NCBI GenBank assembly: GCA_038503065.1
Contig: JBCAMK010000019.1
Location: 992,001-1,056,000 of the forward strand
DNA from: Paragyromitra xinjiangensis
Taxonomy: Eukaryota > Ascomycota > Pezizomycetes > Pezizales > Discinaceae
Reading direction: 5' to 3'
DNA length: 64,000 nt
Shown here in pieces: positions 20,646 to 31,600 of this stretch (position 1 is the first letter of the stretch; each line of letters starts with the position of its first letter). Made by a program: the position numbers and the translations under genes. The notes under the pieces were generated by a model, which searched no databases, was not told the origin of the DNA, and saw nothing but the letters and a program-made list of their open reading frames with translations.

Positions 20646-21215
20646 CTCAACTATCGCTGAAGAATAGAGCAGCAGGGTGGAGCATTCGCGATGTATTTAA
20701 CACCTGCGTTCCGCAGTCCTCGCTCTGCCGTGCTCTAGTGGGGGACTGGGTTTGACCCGGAGTCCCATTGCCAAATGGACTGGTGTTCTACTCCGGAAGA
20801 CCTTTCGTACTTCCGGGGGCTATGCTCCAAGAGCTGCCGCACCTCCATTAGCAATCTGACCACTCTAGACTCTATGAACCACCGGCATAGTCCTGCACAC
20901 TGCAGTCCTACATGCGCGGCACAGTTCAGTCTAATCCGCATGTGTATTATCTGTAGATAGCGCTGCCAGTGCGTTGCCTATCAGCTTCCGCTGATGCATA
21001 CTGCACAGGTTGATTCAGAACTCTACCACTTCCTCGGAGTGGTAGATGCAGCCGTCTATGTGCCGTCAGCTCGTCAGCTTACGCACATGCGGCTCCTCTG
21101 TATCAACCAGATCAGTGGGATGCGGTAGCTCTCTGCATGTGGGAGCAACCCCACCGATGCAGGCTCCTACAGTCCCATCAGTCCGGCCCTGATCTACTAC
21201 GCATACTAGAGGCAG
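20646..21215. other. Unassigned hairpin-rich region upstream of the LINE B array
   Basis: No ORF is convincing in these 570 bases. Several short perfect hairpins stand out: CTACCACT facing AGTGGTAG near 21030-21055, ATCAGC facing GCTGAT near 20982, and GTGGG facing CCCAC near 21140. On the minus strand, GGTCAAACCC near 20750 loosely resembles a tRNA B box. A degenerate SINE or a structured RNA is possible; neither is established. The last bases, CTAGAGGCAG, match the 3' terminus of LINE B. Confidence 0.35.
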
Positions 21216-21551
21216 TATATAATAAGCGACCGCCCACCTCGCTTCTACCTTTCCCTCCATCATCTCCGACCGCAAACTCAACACCACAAACCACCTCTCC
21301 CAGAATCTCACGAAACCAAAAAGTCTCTATCTCTTTGGCCTCGTTCATCATCACACCCCATCTCGCTTCTGGGAACTCATCACTCCCATCGCTCCCCCAT
21401 CAACCTGGCTCCCAATACTCCTCCCAGAGTATCGCCATCACCACCTGCAACTCCCGTCCGACTTGTTTGGGCACCCATCACACCCACACCCCTTGCTGGG
21501 CGCAAACGCACCTCCAGCCACCTCTCCCCCCACCTCACCCGAACTTCCAAC

Positions 21552-22985
21552 ATGTCTGCACCTGAAGGCAGTACTGCCCTCTCTGCCTTCGATCCCGCAG
21601 ACCTTCCAATGGAAGACAAACCTGCCTCCAACCACAGCAGCTCCTCCAGCGAACATGACGATAATGAAAGCGTCGGAGGTCAGGAATTTAATTCCAACCT
21701 CAATTTCACCCAAATTTCCGCCGAAGAAATGGCAAACATGACCAACTCCACCTCCACCAACTATCTTGCCTGGTTCATTCAAAGCCAATTCAATTCAATG
21801 AAAGACGAATCTGAAAGACAAATGGACACTCTCCTAGCACAAATCAAGTTCAACAACATCCAGAACACCAACACCACCTCCAAACTCGCTGAAATCAAAG
21901 CCCAAAACATCTCCCTCCAAAACACCGTACGCTCACTAGACGCCAGACTTCTACATCTCCAAACCAACCAAAGTGCAAAAGCCAACACCCCTGCCGCGAA
22001 CAACAAAACTCCCATCACAAACACCAGCAAACCATCCAACTCCAACAACAAAGCACAAGAAACCTACGCCAGCAAAGCCACAACAGCACCTGGCAAAGCC
22101 AACTTCACCACCGTCACCAACCGCAAAACCCCAAAAATACAACCACTATACAAGCCCGATTTCACCACCGACAAAAGAGAAATCATAATTGAACTTACCG
22201 AACCCCTTCCCGCCTCAGCCACCCCTGATTCCATACTCAATGCCATCAACAATCGTCTAGGAACTGTCAATACATGCATCCTGGCCGTTCGCAAAACCAA
22301 CAACGACAACCTCATCCTCACCACCAAACCCAACGAAGCCGCTGATAAATTCATTGAACAATACGAACATGAAATCACCTCAGCTTGCAATCTCCTCAAG
22401 ATCCCAATCACCAACATCAGAATCAATAGCAGATGGTCCAAATTCATCATTGACGCTGTTCCCCTCAACTTTAATCTTGAACCCGTCACTCCCACTACCA
22501 TCACCAAGGCCCTTCAAGCCGCCCTACCTGATGTACAACTGGCCCAAGCCCCGAGATGGCTATCCACGGAGGAAAAACGCGTTGGCAAAAAAGCCTCCTC
22601 CATCGTCATCGCTCTGCCAGCCAAACACACTCTCAAGACCCTAGGCTTCACATACCTCAACATCCTCAACGCCACCTGCAAAATCCGCGAATACCACCCA
22701 ATCAACCCCACCACCCAATGCCGCAACTGTCAAAAACTTGGACACCACGACGCCACCTGCAAGCAAGAAGTCGCCTGTGCCATATGCGCACTTGCCCACC
22801 ACACCAAAGACCACAAATGCGACCAAATCACATGCAAAGGAGGCGCCAGATGCACACACATGCCACTCAGATGCGCTTGCTGCAACACCAATCAACACAC
22901 TGCTATCGACTGCCCAGAGAAAATCAAGACCAGAGCACTTTACCTTGCTCAACGCGCACAAAAACTGAACAACCGTAATGATTAA
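21552..22985 (+). CDS. LINE B copy 1 ORF1, gag-like CCHC protein
   Basis: This 477-residue ORF starts at the first good ATG after the leader. Residues about 75-140 form a coiled coil (ESERQMDTLLAQIKFNN, SKLAEIKAQNISLQN, VRSLDARLLHLQ). A linker rich in Asn, Thr and Lys is followed by a globular middle (RINSRWSKFIIDAVP; APRWLSTEEKRVGKKASS). The C-terminus has zinc knuckles: Cys390, Cys393, His398 and Cys403 in CRNCQKLGHHDATC, then two more Cys/His clusters. It would bind the element RNA and aid reverse transcription. Its TAA lies within the first codons of ORF2 (ATGATTAA). Confidence 0.9.
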   Translation: MSAPEGSTALSAFDPADLPMEDKPASNHSSSSSEHDDNESVGGQEFNSNLNFTQISAEEMANMTNSTSTNYLAWFIQSQFNSMKDESERQMDTLLAQIKFNNIQNTNTTSKLAEIKAQNISLQNTVRSLDARLLHLQTNQSAKANTPAANNKTPITNTSKPSNSNNKAQETYASKATTAPGKANFTTVTNRKTPKIQPLYKPDFTTDKREIIIELTEPLPASATPDSILNAINNRLGTVNTCILAVRKTNNDNLILTTKPNEAADKFIEQYEHEITSACNLLKIPITNIRINSRWSKFIIDAVPLNFNLEPVTPTTITKALQAALPDVQLAQAPRWLSTEEKRVGKKASSIVIALPAKHTLKTLGFTYLNILNATCKIREYHPINPTTQCRNCQKLGHHDATCKQEVACAICALAHHTKDHKCDQITCKGGARCTHMPLRCACCNTNQHTAIDCPEKIKTRALYLAQRAQKLNNRND

Positions 22986-25900
22986 ACACACAACACAAAC
23001 TACAGGCATAGCCCAAGTGCAACAACTGAATTGCGCTAAAGGAAAGGCCTCCACCCTCTCAGTACTCCACCACGCAAACATTAACACTCAACTCGCCATA
23101 CTCGCATTACAAGACCCATGGTCAGAAGCCCAGGGCCTACTGCCAAACATCACAAACTTTCATCGCTTTTCACCAACAAACCAGAATCCCAAATGCGTCA
23201 CCTACATCAATGCAAACATGAACCTCAACCCACGCATTTCAACCTCCTTCTTCAACAACGCCATCTCCATCATCATCACCACGGCCTTAGGCGACATCGA
23301 AATCTCCAACATATACGCCAATCACACACCAACAACATATACCTATCTCAACATGCATCACTTCCTCCCCATGCACATGATACTAGCAGACACCAATCTA
23401 CACCACACATGGTGGTACGGATTTGAAACCGACACCCACCGCACCTCCATCAACAGAACCAGACTAATAGCCAACCAACTCGTGGACTGGCTAGAAGATC
23501 ACAATTACCAACTCATCAATCACCCAGGAACCCTCACACACTTCCCCAGAAATGGCAACCAGAACTCCATCATCGATCTCACCCTGTTCAAAAACATACA
23601 ACAATATCTCATAACGTGGCAATCCGATCAAGGACTAAGGGATAACTCTGATCACACCCTAATCACAACCACCATATTTCTCCCACCAAAACCCACAGCC
23701 ACACCCAAACGCAACCTCAGCAAAGCAAACTGGAGTCAATTCCACAACATAATAAGACAATCAGCACTCAATAATTCCCAGCCCACCAACGCCAGTGAAA
23801 CCACCAAAGAATGCGAACAGCTCACCTCTCTCATACAATTCGCCACCATAACAGCCATACCTTTATCGAAACCCAGCCAACATTCCAAAGGCTGGTGGAC
23901 CACCGAACTTTCCAAATTAAAAAGGAAAATAAACGCCGTCAATCACATAACCAAACAACCCAATCCACCACAACACGCCAAAAGCCTCCTCAAAAACCTT
24001 CGAGTGCAATGGAAAACCGAAATCAATGAAGCCAAAAAACACCACTGGCACCAACGGCTCTCCACCAACGATCCCAAACAAATATGGCAAGCCATCAAAC
24101 AAACCAATGGACGCAGACCCCCCACTACCATACAACCCCTACACAATGCACCTAATTTCGAAGCACAATGCAATGCTTTTAAATCCACCTTCTTCCCACC
24201 TATCCTCGCCTCTCCCCAGCCTCTACCACAAAACTGGCTTCCCCCACCCGCATCAGATCAATCCATCAACACACCTCATATCACCCCAGAGCTAATCTCT
24301 AAATTGCTCGCCAAAACCTCCGCCGCATCCGCTCCAGGACATGACGGAATCCTTTATCCCCACATACAACATGCCCATCAAGCCGCCCCTCAACTCATTC
24401 CCAAAATCTTCACGGCTGCCCTCCGCTTTGGTGCCTTCCCTGATATATGGAAACAGGCAATTATCACACCCATACCTAAATCAGGCAAAGACGATTATTC
24501 CAAACCCAACGCCTACCGCCCCATTTCACTACTATCATGTCTTGGTAAACTCCTAGAACGCATCATCACCAGACAATTAGAAATTGCAGCAATAAATTCA
24601 GGCGCAATCAACCACCAACAAACAGGTGGACGCACAGGAATCTCGGCAATAGACGCCCTACAACAAATCATCACACCATCCCAATCCTGGCTTGACACTC
24701 CTGCCACAACAGGACACCAAAAACAACTACGACCCTCCATTCTCACCACAGACATTGAAAGAGCCTTCAACTGCGTCATACATCAACAAATGACTGCGAT
24801 CTTCCTTCACTTCAAATTTCCCACATACCTCATACAATGGTACCAAAGTTTCACCACCAATCGAACAATAGCCTTTCGCTTTAACAGCACCACAAGCCCA
24901 ACACTACCCTTCAACAGCGGACTCCCCCAAGGATCTGCCGTTTCATCCATCGCCTTCACCATATACAGTGCTGCGCTAGACACTGAACCATCACCATCCA
25001 ATCTCACTTATTCTAACACTTACATTGATGACAACGCCATGCTACAAGCAAGCTTCTCACAAAAGTTTGCCACCATAACACTACAACAACGCCTCAACCT
25101 CAAAGTTGAAAGAGGTTCACACCTCAATATTCTCTTTTCCCCACCCAAAACGGAATTCATGCACTTAAGACTCAGTTCCAGAACCAAAGACCCCACCCCT
25201 ACCTCCATCACACTCTACGATCAAAGCATATCACCCACCGAACAAAACCGTATGCTAGGTCTTATAATTGATCGAAAATTAACCTTCCACCAACACACTC
25301 ATCACATCGTCGCCTCCCTACTCAAAACTAAAGGAGCCATCTACCCCCTGCTCAAATCCATACACCTCACCCCCGCCACAATACATCACATATTACACAT
25401 AGTCCACATCCCCAAGATGCTACGGGGCTCCCCCATATGGTGGACAGGTGCACCCACCCTAATAGACAACATTCAACCAGCATATCACAGCCTTGCCCGC
25501 CTCATCACGGGCCTTCCCAGATACACTAAAACAACCCATCTACTACGCGAAGCCGCCCTACCACCGCTTAACCTACTGCTTAACTATCATTCACAAAAAT
25601 ATGGCATACGCATTCTAAAAAATAACGCGTACAACCCAGCCTTTCTCCCACTACTCAAGTTCCTCCCACAAACAACAGAATACAAAGGGACAGGACTCAA
25701 AAGAATAGCCTCCCTGCTTCAACCCCTCATCAATAATCAACCCCTCGAAAGACTTGAATTTCCCTTCCATTCTCCATTTCTTACACAAAGCTCCCTACAA
25801 ATTTCCCAGCTCTCCAAACAACAAACAGCCACGCAACACATCAACTGGACAGGCACACTAGAAGATTCCTGGCTCCTTTACACAGATGGCTCCTTCATTG

Positions 25901-26670
25901 ACAACGGACATTCATCCTCCGGCGTATACATCGCTCACATACGATATGGCATCACCACACAAACTTACACACATTCCTGCGCCCTCGGATATCATGCCGA
26001 GAATGAAGACGCCGAAATTCACGCCATACAAGAAGCCTTAAACCTTTTGCTTCAACACATCGTCTACCCTGCTTCCATACACATATGCGTTGACAATCAA
26101 AATGCCCTAAAGTCACTCGCAGGAGGACCCACACATAACAAGGAATACCTGTGGCACGCACTCAACGCGTGCAATTCACTTCAAAACATAGGATGCTCCA
26201 TTAGTGGCATATGGACCCCCTCTCACACACAAATTTTTGGCAACGAGAAAGCCGATCAACTGGCCACACTCGCCCACAACAAACCCCTTTGCCCATGGCA
26301 CCGTCTCACCCTTGGACACCTTTCACTCCTACCCAAGAAACACTTACTCAAATCATGGGCCTCTAACACCCAAGAGCCCGTCGCGCTTCACATCGCGCAA
26401 CACCTCACACCACTATTACGAAAACGATTTTCCAAACTTGCGAGGATACGCAATCAAGCGCACTTCATTGATCCCACCGGATTCACCGATCCCCTCATAT
26501 GCACATGCGGCGAACAGGATGGCTCCTACCATCGCATCATGTCCTGTAAACTCAGAAATAAAGAACGAGAAGATTTCTTTAAAAATTCAGAACCAGATTG
26601 GAGTGTTTTCTTTTCGCCTAAGTTAAATTTTTCCGAGTTCTTCTCCTATGTTAATCTTTTAGGGTTATAA
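22978..26670 (+). CDS. LINE B copy 1 ORF2: endonuclease, reverse transcriptase, RNase H
   Basis: This 1230-residue polyprotein has an APE-type endonuclease (1-235), RT (about 430-760), RNase H (about 960-1090) and a C-terminal finger (CTCGEQDGSYHRIMSC). RT motifs are TDIERAFNC, LPQGSAVSS and YIDD at 682-685. RNase H shows Asp970 in YTDGS, ENEDAEIHAIQE, VDNQNAL and EKADQ. The endonuclease is odd: the usual QEP glutamate is Asp46 (LQDPW) and the usual GDFN box is ADTN (137-140), while SDH (224-226) is kept. All three LINE B copies share this, so it is a family trait rather than decay. ORF2 overlaps the end of ORF1 by eight bases. Confidence 0.92.
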   Translation: MIKHTTQTTGIAQVQQLNCAKGKASTLSVLHHANINTQLAILALQDPWSEAQGLLPNITNFHRFSPTNQNPKCVTYINANMNLNPRISTSFFNNAISIIITTALGDIEISNIYANHTPTTYTYLNMHHFLPMHMILADTNLHHTWWYGFETDTHRTSINRTRLIANQLVDWLEDHNYQLINHPGTLTHFPRNGNQNSIIDLTLFKNIQQYLITWQSDQGLRDNSDHTLITTTIFLPPKPTATPKRNLSKANWSQFHNIIRQSALNNSQPTNASETTKECEQLTSLIQFATITAIPLSKPSQHSKGWWTTELSKLKRKINAVNHITKQPNPPQHAKSLLKNLRVQWKTEINEAKKHHWHQRLSTNDPKQIWQAIKQTNGRRPPTTIQPLHNAPNFEAQCNAFKSTFFPPILASPQPLPQNWLPPPASDQSINTPHITPELISKLLAKTSAASAPGHDGILYPHIQHAHQAAPQLIPKIFTAALRFGAFPDIWKQAIITPIPKSGKDDYSKPNAYRPISLLSCLGKLLERIITRQLEIAAINSGAINHQQTGGRTGISAIDALQQIITPSQSWLDTPATTGHQKQLRPSILTTDIERAFNCVIHQQMTAIFLHFKFPTYLIQWYQSFTTNRTIAFRFNSTTSPTLPFNSGLPQGSAVSSIAFTIYSAALDTEPSPSNLTYSNTYIDDNAMLQASFSQKFATITLQQRLNLKVERGSHLNILFSPPKTEFMHLRLSSRTKDPTPTSITLYDQSISPTEQNRMLGLIIDRKLTFHQHTHHIVASLLKTKGAIYPLLKSIHLTPATIHHILHIVHIPKMLRGSPIWWTGAPTLIDNIQPAYHSLARLITGLPRYTKTTHLLREAALPPLNLLLNYHSQKYGIRILKNNAYNPAFLPLLKFLPQTTEYKGTGLKRIASLLQPLINNQPLERLEFPFHSPFLTQSSLQISQLSKQQTATQHINWTGTLEDSWLLYTDGSFIDNGHSSSGVYIAHIRYGITTQTYTHSCALGYHAENEDAEIHAIQEALNLLLQHIVYPASIHICVDNQNALKSLAGGPTHNKEYLWHALNACNSLQNIGCSISGIWTPSHTQIFGNEKADQLATLAHNKPLCPWHRLTLGHLSLLPKKHLLKSWASNTQEPVALHIAQHLTPLLRKRFSKLARIRNQAHFIDPTGFTDPLICTCGEQDGSYHRIMSCKLRNKEREDFFKNSEPDWSVFFSPKLNFSEFFSYVNLLGL

Positions 26671-27216
26671 AAATTATGCGAATAAGTAGGGGGATGATTG
26701 ATTTGATTTTTCTTTCGATTATTTCCTTCGTTAAAAAATTGTTATTATTTTTCTTTATTATGTTTAAAAATTGGTTCGGAAACGGGGAGGATTTATTTGT
26801 AGTTGGCGGCGGATGAGGCGATATACTTTAGTATCAGGGCCGTAGAATTAAAACACTAAACACTAAAACGCTAGAGGAAGTATATAATAAGCGACCGCCC
26901 ACCTCGCTTCTACTCTTCCCTCCATCATCTCCGACCGCAAACTCAACACCACAAACCACCTCTCCCAGAATCTCACGAAACCAAAAAGTCTCTATCTCTT
27001 TGGCCTCGTTTATCATCACACCCCATCTCGCTTCTGGGAACTCATCACTCCCATCGCTCCCCCATCAACCTGGCTCCCAATACTCCTCCCAGAGTATCGC
27101 CATCACCACCTGCAACTCCCATCCGACTTGTTTGGGCACCCATCACACCCACACCCCTAGCTGGGCGCAAACGCACCTCCAGCCACCTCTCCCCCCACCT
27201 CACCCGAACTTCCAAC

Positions 27217-28650
27217 ATGTCTGCACCTGAAGGCAGCACTGCCCTCTCTGCTTTCGACCCCGCAGACCTTCCAATGGAAGACAAACCTGCCTCCAACCAC
27301 AGCAGCTCCTCTAGTGAACATGACGATGACGAAAGCGTCGGAGGTCAGGAATTTAATTCCAACCTCAATTTCACCCAAATTCCCGCCGAAGAAATGGCAA
27401 ACATGACCAACTCCACCTCCACCAACTATCTTGCCTGGTTCATTCAGAGCCAATTCAATTCAATGAAAGACGAATTTGAAAGACAAATGGACACTCTCCT
27501 AGCACAAATCAAATTCAACAACATTCAAAACACCAACACCACCTCCAAACTTGCCGAAATCAAAGCCCAAAACATCTCCCTCCAAAACACTGTACGCTCA
27601 TTAGACGCCAGGCTTCTACATCTCCAAACCAACCAAAGTGCAAAAGCCAACACCCCTGCCGCAAACAACAAACCTCCCACCACAAACACCAGCAAACCTT
27701 CCAATTCCAATAACAAAGCACAAGAAACCTATGCCAGCAAAGCCACAACAGCACCTGGCGAAGCCAACTTCACCACCGTCACCAACCGCAAAACCCCAAA
27801 AATACAACCACTATACAAGCCCGATTTCACTACCGACAAAAGAGAAATCATAATTGAACTTACCGAACCCCTTCCCACCTCAGCCACCCCAGATTCCATT
27901 CTCAATGCCATCAACAATCGTCTAGGAACTGTCAACACATGCATCCTGGCCGTTCGCAAAACCAACAATGACAATCTCATCCTCACCACCAAACCCAACG
28001 AAGCCGCTGACAAATTCATTGAACAATACGAACATGAAATCACCTCAGCCTGCAATCTCCTCAAGATCCCAATCACCAACATCAGAATCAACAGCAGATG
28101 GTCCAAGTTCATCATCGACGCTGTCCCCCTCAACTTCAATCTTGAACCTGTCACACCCACTACCATCACCAATGCCCTTCAAGCCGCCCTACCTGATGTA
28201 CAACTAGCCCAAGCCCCGAGATGGCTATCTACGGAGGAAAAACGCGTTGGCAAAAAAGCCTCCTCCATCGTCATCGCTCTGCCAGCCAAACACACCCTCA
28301 AGACCCTAGGCTTCACCTATCTCAACATCCTTAATGCCACCTGCAAAATCCGCGAATACCATCCAATCAACCCCACCACCCAATGCCGCAATTGTCAAAA
28401 ACTTGGACACCACGACGCCACCTGCAAGCAAGAAGTCGCCTGTGCCATCTGCGCACTTGCCCACCACACCAAAGACCACAAATGCGACCAAATCACATGC
28501 AAAGGAGGCGCCAGATGCACACACATGCCACTCAGATGCGCCTGCTGCAACACCAACCAACACACTGCCATCGACTGCCCAGAGAAAATGAAGACCAGAG
28601 CACTCTACCTTGCTCAACGCGCACAAAAACTGAACAACCGTAATGATTAA
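27217..28650 (+). CDS. LINE B copy 2 ORF1, gag-like CCHC protein
   Basis: This 477-residue ORF is nearly identical to that of copy 1, with the same coiled coil and the same CRNCQKLGHHDATC knuckle cluster. It differs at few residues, for example DEFERQMD for DESERQMD, GEANFTTV for GKANFTTV and EKMKTRA for EKIKTRA. The frame is intact and ends with the same ATGATTAA overlap into ORF2. It is presumably interchangeable with the copy 1 protein in forming the ribonucleoprotein. Confidence 0.9.
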   Translation: MSAPEGSTALSAFDPADLPMEDKPASNHSSSSSEHDDDESVGGQEFNSNLNFTQIPAEEMANMTNSTSTNYLAWFIQSQFNSMKDEFERQMDTLLAQIKFNNIQNTNTTSKLAEIKAQNISLQNTVRSLDARLLHLQTNQSAKANTPAANNKPPTTNTSKPSNSNNKAQETYASKATTAPGEANFTTVTNRKTPKIQPLYKPDFTTDKREIIIELTEPLPTSATPDSILNAINNRLGTVNTCILAVRKTNNDNLILTTKPNEAADKFIEQYEHEITSACNLLKIPITNIRINSRWSKFIIDAVPLNFNLEPVTPTTITNALQAALPDVQLAQAPRWLSTEEKRVGKKASSIVIALPAKHTLKTLGFTYLNILNATCKIREYHPINPTTQCRNCQKLGHHDATCKQEVACAICALAHHTKDHKCDQITCKGGARCTHMPLRCACCNTNQHTAIDCPEKMKTRALYLAQRAQKLNNRND

Positions 28651-31600
28651 ACACACAACACAAATCACAGGCATAGCCCAAGTGCAACAACTGAATTGCG
28701 CTAAAGGAAAGGCCTCCACTCTCTCAGTACTCCATCACGCAAACATCAACACTCAACTCGCCATACTCGCACTACAAGACCCATGGTCAGAAGCCCAGGG
28801 CCTACCGCCAAACATCACAAACTTTCATCGTTTTTCACCAACAAACCAGAATCCCAAATGCGTCACCTACATCAATGCAAACATGAACCTCAACCCACGT
28901 ATTTCAACCTCCTTCTTCAACAACGCCATTTCCATCATCATCACCACGGCAATAGGCGACATCGAAATTTCCAACATATACGCCAATCACACACCAACAA
29001 CATACACTTATCTCAACATGCACCACTTCCTCCCCATGCACATGATATTAGCAGACACCAATCTACACCACACATGGTGGTACGGACTTGAAACCGACAC
29101 CCATCGCACCTCCATCAACAGAACCAGACTAATAGCCAACCAACTCGTGGACTGGCTAGAAGATCACAATTACCAACTTATCAATCACCCAGGAATCCTC
29201 ACACATTTCCCCAGAAATGGCAACCAAAATTCCATCATCGATCTCAACCTATTCAAAAACATACAACAATACCTCATAACCTGGCAATCCGATCAAGGAC
29301 TAAGGGATAACTCTGATCACACCCTAATCACAACCACCATATTTCTCCCACCAAAACCCACAGCCACACCCAAACGCAACCTCAGCAAAGCAAACTGGAG
29401 TCAATTCCACAACATAATAAGACAATCAGCACTCAATAATTCCCAGCCCACCAACGCCAGTGAAACCACCAAAGAATGCGAACAGCTCACCTCTCTCATA
29501 CAATTCGCCACCATAACAGCCATACCTTTATCAAAACCCAGCCAACATTCCAAAGGCTGGTGGACCAACGAACTCTCCAAATTAAAAAGGAAAATAAACG
29601 CCGTCAATCACATAACCAAACAACCCAATCCACCACAATATGCCAAAAGCCTCCTCAAAAACCTTCGAGTGCAATGGAAAACCGAAATTAATGAAGCCAA
29701 AAAACATCACTGGCACCAACGGCTCTCCACCAACGATCCCAAACAAATATGGCAAGCCATCAAACAAACCAATGGACGCAGACCCCCCACCACCATACAA
29801 CCCCTACACAATGCACCTAATTTCGAAGCACAATGCAATGCTTTCAAATCCACTTTCTTCCCACCCATCCTCGCCTCTCCCCAGCCACTACCACAGAACT
29901 GGCTTCCCCCACCCGCATTAGATCAATCCCTCAATACACCTCATGTCACCCCAAAACTAATTTCTAAATTGCTCACCAAAACCTCCGCCGCATCCGCTCC
30001 AGGACATGACGGAATCCTTTATCCCCACATACAACATGCCCATCAAGCCGCCCCTCAACTCATTCCCAAAATCTTCACGGCTGCCCTCCGCTTTGGTGCC
30101 TTCCCTGATATATGGAAACAGGCAATTATCACACCCATACCTAAATCAGGCAAAGACGATTATTCCAAACCCAACGCCTACCGCCCCATTTCACTACTAT
30201 CATGTCTTGGTAAACTCCTAGAACGCATCATCACCAGACAACTAGAAATTGCAGCAATAAATTCAGGCGCAATTAACCACCAACACACAGGTGGACGCAC
30301 AGGAATCTCGGCAATAGACGCCTTACAACAAATTATCACACCATCCCAATCCTGGCTTGACACTCCTGCCACAACAGGACACCAAAAACAACTACGACCC
30401 TCCATTCTCACCACAGACATTGAAAGAGCCTTCAACTGCGTCATACATCAACAAATGACTGCCATTTTTCTTCACTTCAAATTTCCCACATACCTCATAC
30501 AATGGTACCAAAGCTTCACCACCAACCGAACAATAGCTTTTCGCTTTAACAGCACCACAAGTCCAACACTACCCCTCAACAGCGGACTCCCCCAAGGATC
30601 TGCCGTTTCATCCATCGCCTACACCATATACAGTGCCGCGCTAGACACTGAACCATCACACTCCAATCTCACTTATTCTAACACCTACATTGACGACAAC
30701 GCCATGCTACAAGCAAGTTTTTCACAAAAATTCGCCACCATGACACTACAACAACGCCTCAACCTCAAAGTTGAAAGAGGTTCACACCTCAATATCCTCT
30801 TCTCCCCACCCAAAACGGAACTCATGCACCTAAGTCTCAGTTCCAGAATCAAAGATCCCACTCCCACTGCCATCATGCTCTACAATCAAAGCATATCACC
30901 CACCGAACAAAACCGTATGCTAGGCCTTATAATTGATCGAAAACTAACCTTCCACCAACACACTCATCACATCGTCGCCTCCTTACTCAAAACCAAAGGA
31001 GCCATTTACCCCCTGCTCAAATCCATCCACCTCACCCCCACCACAATACATCACATTTTACATATAGTCCACATCCCCACGATGCTATGGGGCTCCCCCA
31101 TATGGTGGACAGGTGCACCCACCCTAATAGACAACATTCAACCAGCATATCACAGCCTCGCCCGCCTCATCACGGGCCTTCCCAGATACACTGAAATAAC
31201 CCACCTATTACGTGAAGCCGCCCTACCACCGCTCAACCTACTGCTAAACTATCATTCACAAAAATATGGCATACGCATTTTAAAAAACAACGCGTACAAC
31301 CCAGCCTTTCTCCCACTACTCAAGTTCCTCCCACAAACAACAGAATATAAAGGGACAGGACTCAAAAGAATAGCCTCCCTGCTTCAACCCCTCATCAACA
31401 ACCAACCCCTCGAAAGACTTGAATTTCCCTTTCATTCTCCATTTTTAACACAAAGCTCCCTACAAATCTCCCAGCTTTCCAAACAACAAACAGCCACGCA
31501 ACACATCAAGTGGACAGGCACATTAGAAGACTCTTGGCTCCTTTACACAGATGGCTCTCTCATTGACAACGGACATTCATCCTCCAACGCATACATCGCT

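Larger units (their letters stand above)
21216..26880 (+). mobile_element. LINE B copy 1, full-length Tad-like LINE with intact ORFs
   Basis: This is the first of three head-to-tail copies with a unit of about 5.67 kb. It starts tatataataagcgacc, has a 336-base leader, ORF1, ORF2 and a 3' untranslated region with GGATGAGGCG (26811-26820), hairpin ATACTTTAGTAT (26823-26834) and ACTAAAAC repeats ending in CTAGAGGAAG. Both ORFs are open, so it may be able to move. The base just before it, and before copies 2 and 3, belongs to a CTAGAGG(C/A)AG string that is also the element's own 3' end. Confidence 0.92.

Noticed and set aside
20735..20800. tRNA gene on the minus strand
   Set aside because: Only a loose B-box-like string is present; no cloverleaf with acceptor and anticodon stems could be drawn.
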